Shown piece by piece: positions 1 through 5,395 of a stretch of DNA of 5,424 nucleotides. The DNA lies in assembly GCA_964575255.1 (NCBI GenBank), contig CAZNPZ010000095.1, positions 1-5,424 of the forward strand. Direction: 5' to 3'. This DNA is from JAEZHK01 sp964575255. Lineage in GTDB: Bacteria > Bacillota > Clostridia > Christensenellales > Aristaeellaceae. How positions within the stretch are numbered: the stretch's first letter is position 1; every line of letters starts with the position of its first letter. Below the pieces are notes generated by a model, which was given only the letters and a program-made list of their open reading frames with translations, was not told where the DNA came from and did no database searches. The translations under genes were made by a program, and so were the position numbers.

Positions 1-668
1 AAGCCGTTCCAGCTGTTCATGCCCACGAAGATGCCCATCGCCGCGAACGAGGGCGCCATCAGCGGCAGCATGATGCGGCCGAAGATGCCGTACTCACTGG
101 AACCGTCCACCCGACCCGCGTCCAGAAGGTCCCTGGGAATGCCGGAGAGGAACTGCCTAAAGAAGAAGATCGGCAGCGGCGCGGCCACGAACGGCAGTAC
201 CACGCCCCACACGGTGTCGATGATGCGCAGGTTCACGATCTCCTGGTAGAGCGGCAGCATGATGATCTCCATGGGTACCATCATGATGACGAGTACGCAG
301 GTGAAGAACAGGTTCTTCATCTTGAAATCGTACATCGCGAAGCCGTAGCCAACACAGGCGCTGACGAAGAGCGTCATCACCGACTGCAGGATCGTGATCC
401 AAACGCTGTTTTTAAACCAGATCAGGTAGTTGGTCTCGCCGGTGAACAGATATTTGTAGTTGTCAAACGACATCACGTCCAAATCCCAACGTACGTTCAG
501 GCCAAAGCGCAATAGTTCCTTGCCCGGCTTGAGCGACGCCAGCGAGATCGCGTAGAACGGGAACAGGGTGACGATGGCCATCACCGTGAACAGGATCAAA
601 AGAACCGCCGTGGTTGCGGTGAAGCGGAAGGGTTCCCTTGCGACCGCCTTTGTCTCTTTTTGTACCAT
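1..668 (-). CDS. Carbohydrate ABC transporter permease, MalG type (3' end beyond window)
   Basis: Second membrane subunit of a sugar ABC importer. It would pair with the MalF-type permease just upstream to form the channel through the cytoplasmic membrane. I translated 222 residues from the ATG at 668-666; the frame stays open to the left edge. A first membrane segment lies at about residues 20-44, and further hydrophobic segments follow. The cytoplasmic EAA loop that docks on the ATPase is at about 180-206: LLDAGRVDGSS followed by a conserved LPLMAP, so the usual EAA triplet reads DAG here. The visible part ends in SWNGF, matching the conserved W-N-x-F stretch near the penultimate helix. Family members are about 270-290 residues, so roughly 50-60 are missing. 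The start lies 5 nt after the malF-like stop, with a strong ribosome site, so the two permeases are almost certainly translationally coupled. Family assignment is firm; the substrate (arabino-oligosaccharide) is inferred from the GH51 gene in the operon. Confidence 0.93.
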   Translation of the reverse strand, partial: MVQKETKAVAREPFRFTATTAVLLILFTVMAIVTLFPFYAISLASLKPGKELLRFGLNVRWDLDVMSFDNYKYLFTGETNYLIWFKNSVWITILQSVMTLFVSACVGYGFAMYDFKMKNLFFTCVLVIMMVPMEIIMLPLYQEIVNLRIIDTVWGVVLPFVAAPLPIFFFRQFLSGIPRDLLDAGRVDGSSEYGIFGRIMLPLMAPSFAAMGIFVGMNSWNG

Positions 669-673
669 CCCGC

Positions 674-1576
674 TCAATCCTCCTTCCGGAACAGCCCGAA
701 GAATTTCAGCTGAATCAGGTTGATGATCATCACAACCACAAGCAGCGAAAGCCCGATCGCCGAGCCGAAGCCCAGATTGTTCTGTTCCCAGCCCTGCCGG
801 TATAAGAAGCCAACGATCGTAAGGCCAATGCCGCCCGGCGAACGGTTGCCCGCGAACAGCATGTAGGACTCGGTGAACATTGCAAACCCGCCGTAAATGG
901 AGATGGTCAATACGTAGATGGTGGTGGGTTTGAGCATCGGCATGGTGATGTGTTTGAATTTCTGCCAGGGGGACGCGCCATCAATGGCAGCGGATTCATA
1001 CAGTTCCGTCGGGATCGACTGAAGGCCGGACAGGAAGTACAGGATGTTGACGCCCGTCCAGCGCCAGGTCGCCAGCACCACCATCGCCATATACGCGGTG
1101 CTCTGGATGCGCAGCCACTTGACCGGCGCGTGCCCGAAAATGCCGACGATCGTGTTCATCAGCGCGCCGGGAATCTCGCCGAAGATCAGACGGAAGATCG
1201 TGCCCGCCACCACCACGCTGGTCAGCGCGGGGATGAAAAACACCGACCGGAACAGATTCCTGCCCAGCATGATCTTGCTGTCCAAAAACACAGCCAGGAT
1301 CATCGGAACCGGGATCAGCACGGCGAGCGTGAGCACTGTATAAACAAAGCTGTTCACCACGGCGTGGTAGAACTCCGCGTTGAGCAGCTTTGAGAAGTTC
1401 TCAAAGCCAATAAATTGCACCTGTCCGGGCAACACGCTCTGAAAGCTCATGATGACGGTCGAGATCAGCGGATAAATAAAAAAGATCACGAACACCAGCA
1501 TGAACGGCAGCGTGAAAACATACGGTGCCACCGTTTGCGAGTACAGGAGCGAACGGAACCCCTTGCGGTTCTTCAT
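674..1576 (-). CDS. Carbohydrate ABC transporter permease, MalF type
   Basis: First membrane subunit of the sugar importer, 300 residues, complete. This is the normal size for short MalF/UgpA/AraP-like permeases that lack the large periplasmic loop of E. coli MalF. Six likely membrane helices lie at about 20-44, 72-96, 110-131, 162-185, 218-240 and 278-295. The EAA motif is clear at 191-202 (ELYESAAIDGAS), followed by the conserved F-x-x-I-T-M-P-M-L-x-P stretch, which contacts the ATPase. WRWTGVNILYFLSGLQSIP just before it is typical of the family. The start at 1576 is supported by minus-strand GAGGGGTGA at about 1584-1592, a suitable distance upstream. The gene follows the binding-protein gene after a 184-bp gap with hairpins and precedes the MalG-type gene by 5 nt. 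Family assignment is very secure. The specific sugar is inferred from context; AraP-like is the best guess. Confidence 0.95.
   Translation of the reverse strand: MKNRKGFRSLLYSQTVAPYVFTLPFMLVFVIFFIYPLISTVIMSFQSVLPGQVQFIGFENFSKLLNAEFYHAVVNSFVYTVLTLAVLIPVPMILAVFLDSKIMLGRNLFRSVFFIPALTSVVVAGTIFRLIFGEIPGALMNTIVGIFGHAPVKWLRIQSTAYMAMVVLATWRWTGVNILYFLSGLQSIPTELYESAAIDGASPWQKFKHITMPMLKPTTIYVLTISIYGGFAMFTESYMLFAGNRSPGGIGLTIVGFLYRQGWEQNNLGFGSAIGLSLLVVVMIINLIQLKFFGLFRKED
678..685 (-). promoter_or_regulatory. Ribosome binding site inside the end of the upstream permease gene
   Basis: Minus-strand AAGGAGGA lies 9 nt before the ATG at 668. It is formed by the last sense codons (AAG GAG GAT) of the MalF-type gene, just before its TGA. 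Placing the site within the upstream reading frame fixes the MalG-type start and suggests that ribosomes finishing malF help load malG. Confidence 0.85.
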
Positions 1577-1643
1577 TGCGGCATCACCCCTCGGTCAGAA
1601 TGCAAACCCTTTGCGTTGCTTCCCCGGCGCACCCGACAGGGAT

Positions 1644-1679
1644 GAATCCCCACGTGGCGCGCCGGACGGTTCGGGATTC
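1644..1679. repeat. Small inverted repeat in the gap before the MalF-type gene
   Basis: GAATCCC (1644-1650) and GGGATTC (1673-1679) are a perfect 7-bp inverted repeat with a 22-nt spacer containing the palindrome GGCGCGCC (1656-1663). It lies in the leader of the MalF-type gene and could fold in the mRNA. A 7-bp pairing with this spacer is not far beyond chance in GC-rich DNA, and no function is evident. Confidence 0.3.
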
Positions 1680-1717
1680 TTCCAACGGTATGGAAACATG
1701 ACTCATGATAGGCATCA

Positions 1718-1744
1718 GGCCGACCGGCCAAAGGCCGGTCGGCC
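1718..1744 (-). promoter_or_regulatory. Intercistronic GC-rich hairpin after the binding-protein gene
   Basis: A perfect 12-bp inverted repeat (GGCCGACCGGCC, 3-nt loop, GGCCGGTCGGCC) begins 16 nt after the binding-protein stop codon. No T-run follows on the minus strand, so it is not a standard intrinsic terminator. In maltose-type operons, hairpins at this position protect the binding-protein mRNA from 3' exonucleases and lower read-through into the permeases, so that binding protein is made in excess. That role is inferred from location and shape. The 184-bp gap (1577-1760) shows no convincing gene or promoter. Confidence 0.75.
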
Positions 1745-1760
1745 AGGCGCGAAAGGTTGG

Positions 1761-3035
1761 TTATCCGACGACGATCTTGGCGTTCTCCTCAGGCAGCATG
1801 GTCTTCAGGTCCGCCAGATCCTCATAGGCGCGGAAGAGCACGGAGTTCTTCAGCGCGTCCATCGTGGGCGGCAGCGCCTCGGCGACATGAATGGCGGGAA
1901 TCTCGTCCTTGATCTGAAGCAGCACGTCGAAGGGGTTGTTGATGTAGTACTCGGTGAACTTGTTGACATCGTCGCGAACTTCCGGCAGGGACCAGACTTC
2001 GGTGCGGATCGGGTCAAAGCCCAGCAGCTTCCAGATCTGGATGTTGCCTTCCTTGGACAGCTTCGCGAACGCCAGGAAGTCCATCGTCAGTTCGGGGTCC
2101 TTGGCCTGGTTGGTCACGCAGGTGCCGGTGCCGCCGAGGCCGACGGAACGGGGCTGGCCCTCTTCCCACACGGGCAGCGGCGCGATGGCGATTTCCTTCT
2201 TGAGGTCAGGCATGTAATCGGTGAAGCGGTTCATGTACCACATCGGCATGATGACCGAGCCGAAGGATTCGCTGTCCATCAGGCCGTAGTACTCCTCGGA
2301 GTGGTGGCCGGAGCCGGGCGCGATGGCCAGGACGCCTTCCTTGAGCAGCTCCTGATTGTAGGCAAGGGCCTTCTCCATTTCGGGGGAGGCGATGTTGGGG
2401 TTGCCGTCCTTGTCCAGAAGGTCGCCGCCCTGGGACGCGATCAGCGGCCACAGGTGCCACGGGTCGCCGGTCTCGACGGTGCCGAAGGGCTTGCCGGTGG
2501 CGGCCAGGAATTTCTTGCCTGCCTCATGATACTGATCCCAGGTCTTGATCTGGGTGTAGTCCACGCCGGCTTCCTTGCACAGCTTGTCATTGTAGTAGAT
2601 GACGGCCGCGCCGATGTGGAAGCAGATGCCGTAGAAGTTGCCGTCCTTGGAATAGATGTCCACGCGGGAGCGGACGATGTTGTCAAGCTCCGGCTCCACG
2701 ACGCGGTTGATCGGAACCAGCTGCGGCGTGCCCTTGAGGTAGTTGGCGAACTTGCCGATCTCGATGTCCACCAGGTCGGGTGCGCCGACGCCGGACTGGA
2801 GCGCGATGGTCAGCTTGTTGTGCATGTCGTCATAGGGCAGCGCCGTGGCTTCGAGTTCGATCGGCCGGTCGGGATACTTCTCATTCCATTCCTTTGCCAT
2901 CTCCTCGTAGAAAGAGACGTGCAGTTCCTGGAACGTCCAGAACGTGATCTTGGTGGGTTCCGCCGCGGATGCGGTGATCGTCGCGAACGACATCAGCATC
3001 AGGGCCGTGAGCAGGATCGCCAGAAATCTCTTCAT
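1761..3035 (-). CDS. Extracellular sugar-binding protein of an ABC importer (family 1)
   Basis: Solute receptor that captures the sugar outside the membrane and delivers it to the two permeases encoded next. It has 424 residues, typical for SBP family 1 (MalE/UgpB/AraN-like). The N-terminus MKRFLAILLTALMLMSFAT is a classic signal sequence: basic start, hydrophobic core, then ASA at 22-24, giving signal peptidase I cleavage near 24/25. The mature protein opens with the usual strand KITFWTF (29-35) and has the early pattern FYEEMAKEWNEKYP. Many tryptophans and tyrosines (for example WHLWPL, MWYMNRF) suit stacking against sugar rings. GLGGTGTCVTNQAKDPELTMDFLAF is the conserved inter-lobe and C-terminal region. 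No cysteine is present in the signal region, so it is not a lipoprotein, unlike most such receptors in monoderm Bacillota. The start is supported by minus-strand GAGGGAG at 3041-3047. Family is secure; the ligand is inferred to be an arabino-oligosaccharide. Confidence 0.95.
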   Translation of the reverse strand: MKRFLAILLTALMLMSFATITASAAEPTKITFWTFQELHVSFYEEMAKEWNEKYPDRPIELEATALPYDDMHNKLTIALQSGVGAPDLVDIEIGKFANYLKGTPQLVPINRVVEPELDNIVRSRVDIYSKDGNFYGICFHIGAAVIYYNDKLCKEAGVDYTQIKTWDQYHEAGKKFLAATGKPFGTVETGDPWHLWPLIASQGGDLLDKDGNPNIASPEMEKALAYNQELLKEGVLAIAPGSGHHSEEYYGLMDSESFGSVIMPMWYMNRFTDYMPDLKKEIAIAPLPVWEEGQPRSVGLGGTGTCVTNQAKDPELTMDFLAFAKLSKEGNIQIWKLLGFDPIRTEVWSLPEVRDDVNKFTEYYINNPFDVLLQIKDEIPAIHVAEALPPTMDALKNSVLFRAYEDLADLKTMLPEENAKIVVG

Positions 3036-3077
3036 GTAGACTCCCTCGCCTTTCTCGTTGATTGGATTCTACGCCAA

Positions 3078-3092
3078 CGCGCGTAACGCGCG
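3078..3092 (-). promoter_or_regulatory. Small GC hairpin directly after the arabinofuranosidase stop codon
   Basis: CGCGCG, 3-nt loop, CGCGCG starts 1 nt after the minus-strand TAA of the GH51 gene. The 58-bp gap to the binding-protein start holds this hairpin and that gene's ribosome site. There is no T-run, so it is more likely an mRNA-processing or partial-stop element than a terminator. Alternating CG can also pair in shifted registers, so its significance is modest. Confidence 0.45.
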
Positions 3093-3093
3093 C

Positions 3094-4602
3094 TTACGCC
3101 TTCCTAAAGCGCACCACATTCCAGGACGCCGGATGCAGGTTCAGCTGGTTTCCGTCCTGAATGGAGCCGGTGCGGATCGCGGGTTTCACGGTTCCGGGCA
3201 GCTTGACGGTGTTGACCGCGCGCAGGTCGTCGTTCTCCAGCACGATGTGCTCGAACGGTTTATATTCATCGAAACCCTTGAGGTCGAGGTCGACCAGCAT
3301 GTCCTCGGTCAGGCTTCGGTTCACCGCGAACAGCGTGACCTCTTCCTTTTCCTCGTTGAAGACCGCGACGGTCTCCAGGTAGGAGACGTCGGTAAAGTCC
3401 TTTGTGTCGTGCTTCGGGCTCATCACGACCGGCAGAAGCGCCGTGCCGCGGCCGTAGAGCGAGGCGTGCAGGAACGGGTAGAAGATCGTCTGACGGCACG
3501 CGCCGCCGCCGTGCTCGGTCATGATGGGCGCGATGACGTTGATCAGCTGCGCCAGACACGCCATCCTGACCCGGTCGGCGTGCTTCAGGAAGGTAATCAG
3601 CACACAGCCCGCCGCCAGCGCGTCCTCGAATGTGTACACGTCCTCCAACAGATGCGGCGCCTTCTGCCAAGGCCGGTTTTCCATCTCGTCCTTGTCTGAC
3701 GCGAGGGTGTGATACCACACGTTCCACTCGTCGAAGCTGAGCATCAGATCCTTCTTGCCGCGCTTCTTCGCCTTAACGTAATCGCAGGCGGCGACGACGG
3801 TCTTGATGAAGTGGTCGGTCTCCATCGAGCAGGCCAGGAAGTTTTCGGTGTCCCCGTCGCTATTCTGGAAATACTGGTGCAGCGACACGAAGTCCACCGC
3901 GTCGTAGGTGTGGGAGAGGGTCTCGACTTCCCAGACCGGGAAGGTGGGCATCTTGGTGTGGGAGGAGCCGCAGGAAACCAACTGGATCGTGGGGTCAATG
4001 ACTTTCATCGCGCGCGCGGTCTCCACCGCAAGGCGGCCGTATTCCTCCGGCGTCTTGTGGCCGGTCTGCCAGGGGCCGTCCATCTCGTTGCCCAGGCACC
4101 ACACCTTGATGTTGTGCGGGTCTTTCGCGCCGTGCCGGATGCGCAGGTCGCTGAGCGCGCTCCCGCCGGAGTGGTTGCAGTATTCCAGGAGATCCAGCGC
4201 CGCCTCGGTGCCGCGGGTACCCAGGTTGACCGCCATCATGATCTGGCTGCCCACCATCTTGCACCACTTCGCGAACTCGTTGACGCCGATGGAATTATCC
4301 TCCAGCGTCCGCCACGCGAGGTCCAGCCGTTTGGGCCGGTCTTCCACCGGGCCCACGCCGTCCTCCCAGCGGTAGCCGGAGACGAAGTTTCCGCCGGGGT
4401 AGCGGATGATCGGGATGTTCAGCTCTTTGACCAGCGCGGCAACGTCTTTTCGGAAGCCGTTTTCATCCGCTTCGGGATGGCCCGGCTCGTACAGGCCGTC
4501 GTACACGCAGCGGCCGAGGTGTTCCACGAAAGAGCCATACATCCGGTCGTCCACGTTTCCGATCTGGAAGGCCCGTTCGAGGGTAACGCGTGCTTTCATC
4601 AT
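3094..4602 (-). CDS. abfA: Alpha-L-arabinofuranosidase, glycoside hydrolase family 51
   Basis: Removes terminal alpha-L-arabinofuranosyl residues from arabino-oligosaccharides or arabinoxylan fragments, retaining the anomeric configuration. It has 502 residues, the normal size of bacterial GH51 enzymes. The general acid/base is Glu173 in WCLGNEMDG, and the nucleophile is Glu292 in LSFDEWNVWY. Other family signatures are RYPGGNFVSGYRWEDGVGP (67-85), RPKRLDLAW (89-97), DNSIGVNEF (102-110) and SLHQYF (240-245). The TIM barrel spans most of the protein. The last ~120 residues, with the N-terminal strand, form the beta-sandwich domain. There is no signal peptide, so it acts in the cytoplasm on imported oligosaccharides, consistent with the ABC importer encoded downstream. 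The gene starts MM. The ATG at 4602 is chosen because minus-strand GGGGGA at 4612-4617 lies 9 nt upstream. It is first in the operon, with a leader of about 63 nt carrying two operator palindromes. The family is near certain; the exact substrate (arabinan versus arabinoxylan fragments) is not visible. Confidence 0.96.
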   Translation of the reverse strand: MMKARVTLERAFQIGNVDDRMYGSFVEHLGRCVYDGLYEPGHPEADENGFRKDVAALVKELNIPIIRYPGGNFVSGYRWEDGVGPVEDRPKRLDLAWRTLEDNSIGVNEFAKWCKMVGSQIMMAVNLGTRGTEAALDLLEYCNHSGGSALSDLRIRHGAKDPHNIKVWCLGNEMDGPWQTGHKTPEEYGRLAVETARAMKVIDPTIQLVSCGSSHTKMPTFPVWEVETLSHTYDAVDFVSLHQYFQNSDGDTENFLACSMETDHFIKTVVAACDYVKAKKRGKKDLMLSFDEWNVWYHTLASDKDEMENRPWQKAPHLLEDVYTFEDALAAGCVLITFLKHADRVRMACLAQLINVIAPIMTEHGGGACRQTIFYPFLHASLYGRGTALLPVVMSPKHDTKDFTDVSYLETVAVFNEEKEEVTLFAVNRSLTEDMLVDLDLKGFDEYKPFEHIVLENDDLRAVNTVKLPGTVKPAIRTGSIQDGNQLNLHPASWNVVRFRKA

Positions 4603-4622
4603 GCTTTGTAATCCCCCGCTGT

Positions 4623-4638
4623 GTTTGATCGATTAATC
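4623..4638. promoter_or_regulatory. Second LacI-type operator (promoter-distal)
   Basis: GTTTGATCGATTAATC is a 16-bp palindrome around a central CG (4630/4631), with 6 of 8 half-site positions matching. It shares the 12-bp core TTGATCGATTAA with the site at 4643-4658 and lies exactly 20 bp further along the transcript, at about +28 to +43. A central CG with AT-rich arms is typical of LacI/GalR-family operators. The cognate regulator is not in the window. Confidence 0.68.
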
Positions 4639-4642
4639 TAAT

Positions 4643-4658
4643 GGTTGATCGATTAACC
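4643..4658. promoter_or_regulatory. Main LacI-type operator overlapping the transcript start
   Basis: GGTTGATCGATTAACC is a near-perfect palindrome (7 of 8 half-site positions) centred on CG at 4650/4651. It falls at about +8 to +23 relative to the predicted start near 4665, where a bound repressor would block promoter clearance. The LacI-family assignment rests on the palindrome type and the sugar-operon context. Another dimeric repressor cannot be excluded. Confidence 0.75.
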
Positions 4659-4671
4659 TGATTGCACATGG

Positions 4672-4700
4672 AGTATATCAAAAAACAGAATCGCTGTCAA
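4672..4700 (-). promoter_or_regulatory. Housekeeping sigma-factor promoter of the arabinoside operon
   Basis: The minus strand shows a perfect -35 box TTGACA (4700-4695), a spacer of exactly 17 bp, and a -10 box TATACT (4677-4672), one base off consensus. The predicted start is near 4665, giving a leader of about 63 nt before the GH51 ATG. The promoter lies in a distinctly AT-rich patch in otherwise GC-rich DNA, and two repressor-type palindromes follow at once. A promoter this close to consensus needs no activator, which fits negative control. Confidence 0.85.
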
Positions 4701-4751
4701 TACTGTTATTTCAAGCCAGAAGAATTTATAAGATATGCTCATTATGTAAAT

Positions 4752-4787
4752 GATAATCGATAAGACGTTTTCTCCGATTCGATTAAT
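4752..4787. promoter_or_regulatory. Upstream operator-like elements related to the operators
   Basis: Two weaker versions of the operator core occur 110-130 bp upstream of the main operators. TAATCGATAA (4754-4763) is centred on CG at 4758/4759, and ATTCGATTAA (4777-4786) on CG at 4780/4781. Their centres are 22 bp apart, close to the 20-bp spacing of the downstream pair. They could be auxiliary repressor sites. Because the region is AT-rich, chance similarity is also plausible. Confidence 0.35.
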
Positions 4788-4792
4788 GTTTT

Positions 4793-4808
4793 TGTTAATC
4801 AATTTACA
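4793..4808. promoter_or_regulatory. 16-bp palindrome upstream of the operon promoter
   Basis: TGTTAATCAATTTACA is a palindrome with 6 of 7 positions matching in each arm around a 2-bp centre. It lies about 130-145 bp upstream of the predicted transcript start. Its TGT...ACA ends differ from the GATCGATTAA operators, so it may bind a different regulator. It resembles, but does not fit, the 14-bp catabolite-response consensus. GATTAA (4781-4786) and TTAATC (4795-4800) form an overlapping inverted repeat. Confidence 0.35.
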
Positions 4809-4908
4809 TCCAGGTTGTTGTGTCGGTTGTGTGGCGACGATATGGCGACAGTTTCCGCACGCGCGATCCATATATTGTGAGAGCGCCGCCACCGAGCCGC
4901 TTGACCCC

Positions 4909-4927
4909 GTTGTACAACATGTACAAC
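4909..4927. promoter_or_regulatory. TGTACA-based palindrome, candidate operator
   Basis: GTTGTACAACATGTACAAC is a perfect 7-bp inverted repeat (GTTGTAC/GTACAAC) with a 5-bp centre, containing two TGTACA hexamers 9 bp apart. It is reminiscent of GntR-type arabinose regulator (AraR) sites built on TTGTAC/GTACAA half-sites, but those have no 5-bp gap, so the match is partial. It lies 8 bp beyond the T-run of the terminator. A second, weak hairpin in that transcript is the alternative reading. Confidence 0.4.
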
Positions 4928-4935
4928 CGGCGCGC

Positions 4936-4980
4936 AAAAAGCCCGGTTCCCATAGCGTCCGCGGATGCCCTGGGAACCGG
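4936..4980 (-). terminator. Intrinsic terminator of the right-hand minus-strand unit
   Basis: A perfect 10-bp stem is formed by CCGGTTCCCA (4943-4952) and TGGGAACCGG (4971-4980). On the minus strand it is followed by GC and five T residues (4940-4936). The 18-nt loop can fold again: GCGTC (4955-4959) pairs with GATGC (4964-4968), including one G-U pair, giving a long stacked hairpin. It starts 38 nt after the TAG at 5019-5021. It would insulate the arabinoside operon from transcription arriving from the right. Confidence 0.75.
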
Positions 4981-5018
4981 CGTGTCTTGTGTCGGGATAT
5001 GCGGAACCGGTCGCGCGG

Positions 5019-5332
5019 CTACGGGCCGTATTCCGCGGGCAGAAATTTGCCCTCAAGCGTCAACAGCATCATTTCGACCAATTCCTTGGGAAGGAAGTCC
5101 GCGCCGGCCTTCGCCGCGCCCTCGAACACCTCCAGCATGCCGCTAAGGTACGGCCCGGAGCAGAGCAACGGCGGCCGCGTGAACTCGCGGGCGTTGTTCG
5201 GGGTCAGGCGCATCGCGCTCCTCAGCCCCTTGCCAACCTCGAAGTCGAACATGATGTCGCGGACGATCTACGTGATCTCAATGCCCCACGCTGGGCGGAT
5301 CGTCATCCGTAGTGATCGCGGACGGCGGACAT
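5019..5332 (-). pseudogene. Interrupted small gene of unknown function
   Basis: I do not recognise this protein. The longest intact piece is 77 codons (5252-5019). It reads like real protein (for example MLEVFEGAAKAGADFLPKEL), with codon use like the operon genes. Its ATG at 5252 has no ribosome site. Upstream in the same frame, a TAG at 5270-5268 separates it from MTIRPAWGIEIT (ATG at 5306). That in turn abuts MSAVRDHYG (ATG at 5332) across an overlapping TGA/ATG, as if one base had been lost or gained. Joined, the pieces give about 100 residues starting near 5332, where a weak AGGA ribosome site lies upstream. No signal peptide or membrane helix is visible. A terminator follows. It is either a decayed gene, a 3' fragment of a larger one, or an intact gene with sequence errors near the window edge. 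Confidence 0.5.
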
Positions 5333-5355
5333 GGTTGAATCCTATATGGATCGCC

Positions 5356-5395
5356 TTTTGAAAACGCATGCAAAAAGCACGCAAAACGTGCAAAT
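5356..5395. other. Phased A-tracts and short inverted repeats
   Basis: Short A-runs at 5361-5364, 5372-5376, 5383-5386 and 5392-5394 recur about every 9-12 bp, close to helical phase, which predicts some intrinsic bending. They are interleaved with the palindrome GCATGC (5366-5371) and the hairpin GCACG/CGTGC (5377-5381 with 5387-5391). The patch lies just upstream of the broken minus-strand gene and could be part of its promoter region. I could not identify a clear -35/-10 pair. Nothing coding is visible from 5333 to 5424. Confidence 0.35.

Larger units (their letters stand above)
4801..5018. other. Intergenic region between the operon promoter and the broken gene
   Basis: No convincing gene is present. 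The open frames crossing it have no family resemblance, no ribosome site and biased low-complexity composition. It contains the TGTACA palindrome (4909-4927), the minus-strand terminator (4936-4980), and a short direct repeat of GTTGTGT (4817-4823 and 4826-4832). GGAACCGG recurs at 4973-4980 and 5003-5010, so the terminator's left arm could also pair with the second copy. Confidence 0.6.

Noticed and set aside
1697..1707. Short palindrome CATGACTCATG in the gap after the binding-protein gene
   Set aside because: It has only 5-bp arms, with no regulatory context and no recurrence in the window. It is within chance expectation.
1500..3086. 528-codon plus-strand open frame opposite the binding-protein gene
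   Set aside because: It is antisense to a well-supported gene with signal peptide and family motifs. The plus-strand translation is Arg/Gly/Val/Asp-rich with no domain. Long antisense frames are expected in GC-rich coding DNA.
3709..4611. 300-codon plus-strand open frame opposite the GH51 gene
   Set aside because: It mirrors the GH51 codons, shows no family motif and has no credible ribosome site. It is a shadow frame.
4793..4808. Possible catabolite-response (cre) site
   Set aside because: The palindrome is 16 bp and lacks the central CG and spacing of the 14-bp cre consensus. It is kept only as an unassigned palindrome.
4653..4937. 94-codon minus-strand open frame over the promoter region
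   Set aside because: It overlaps the promoter and an operator, has no ribosome site and no recognisable protein features. Its Ile/Asn-rich end simply reflects AT-rich regulatory DNA.
4750..5361. 203-codon plus-strand open frame across the intergenic region and broken gene
   Set aside because: Its translation is low-complexity Ser/Arg/Pro. It runs over the terminator and palindrome and opposite more protein-like minus-strand codons. No ribosome site was found.
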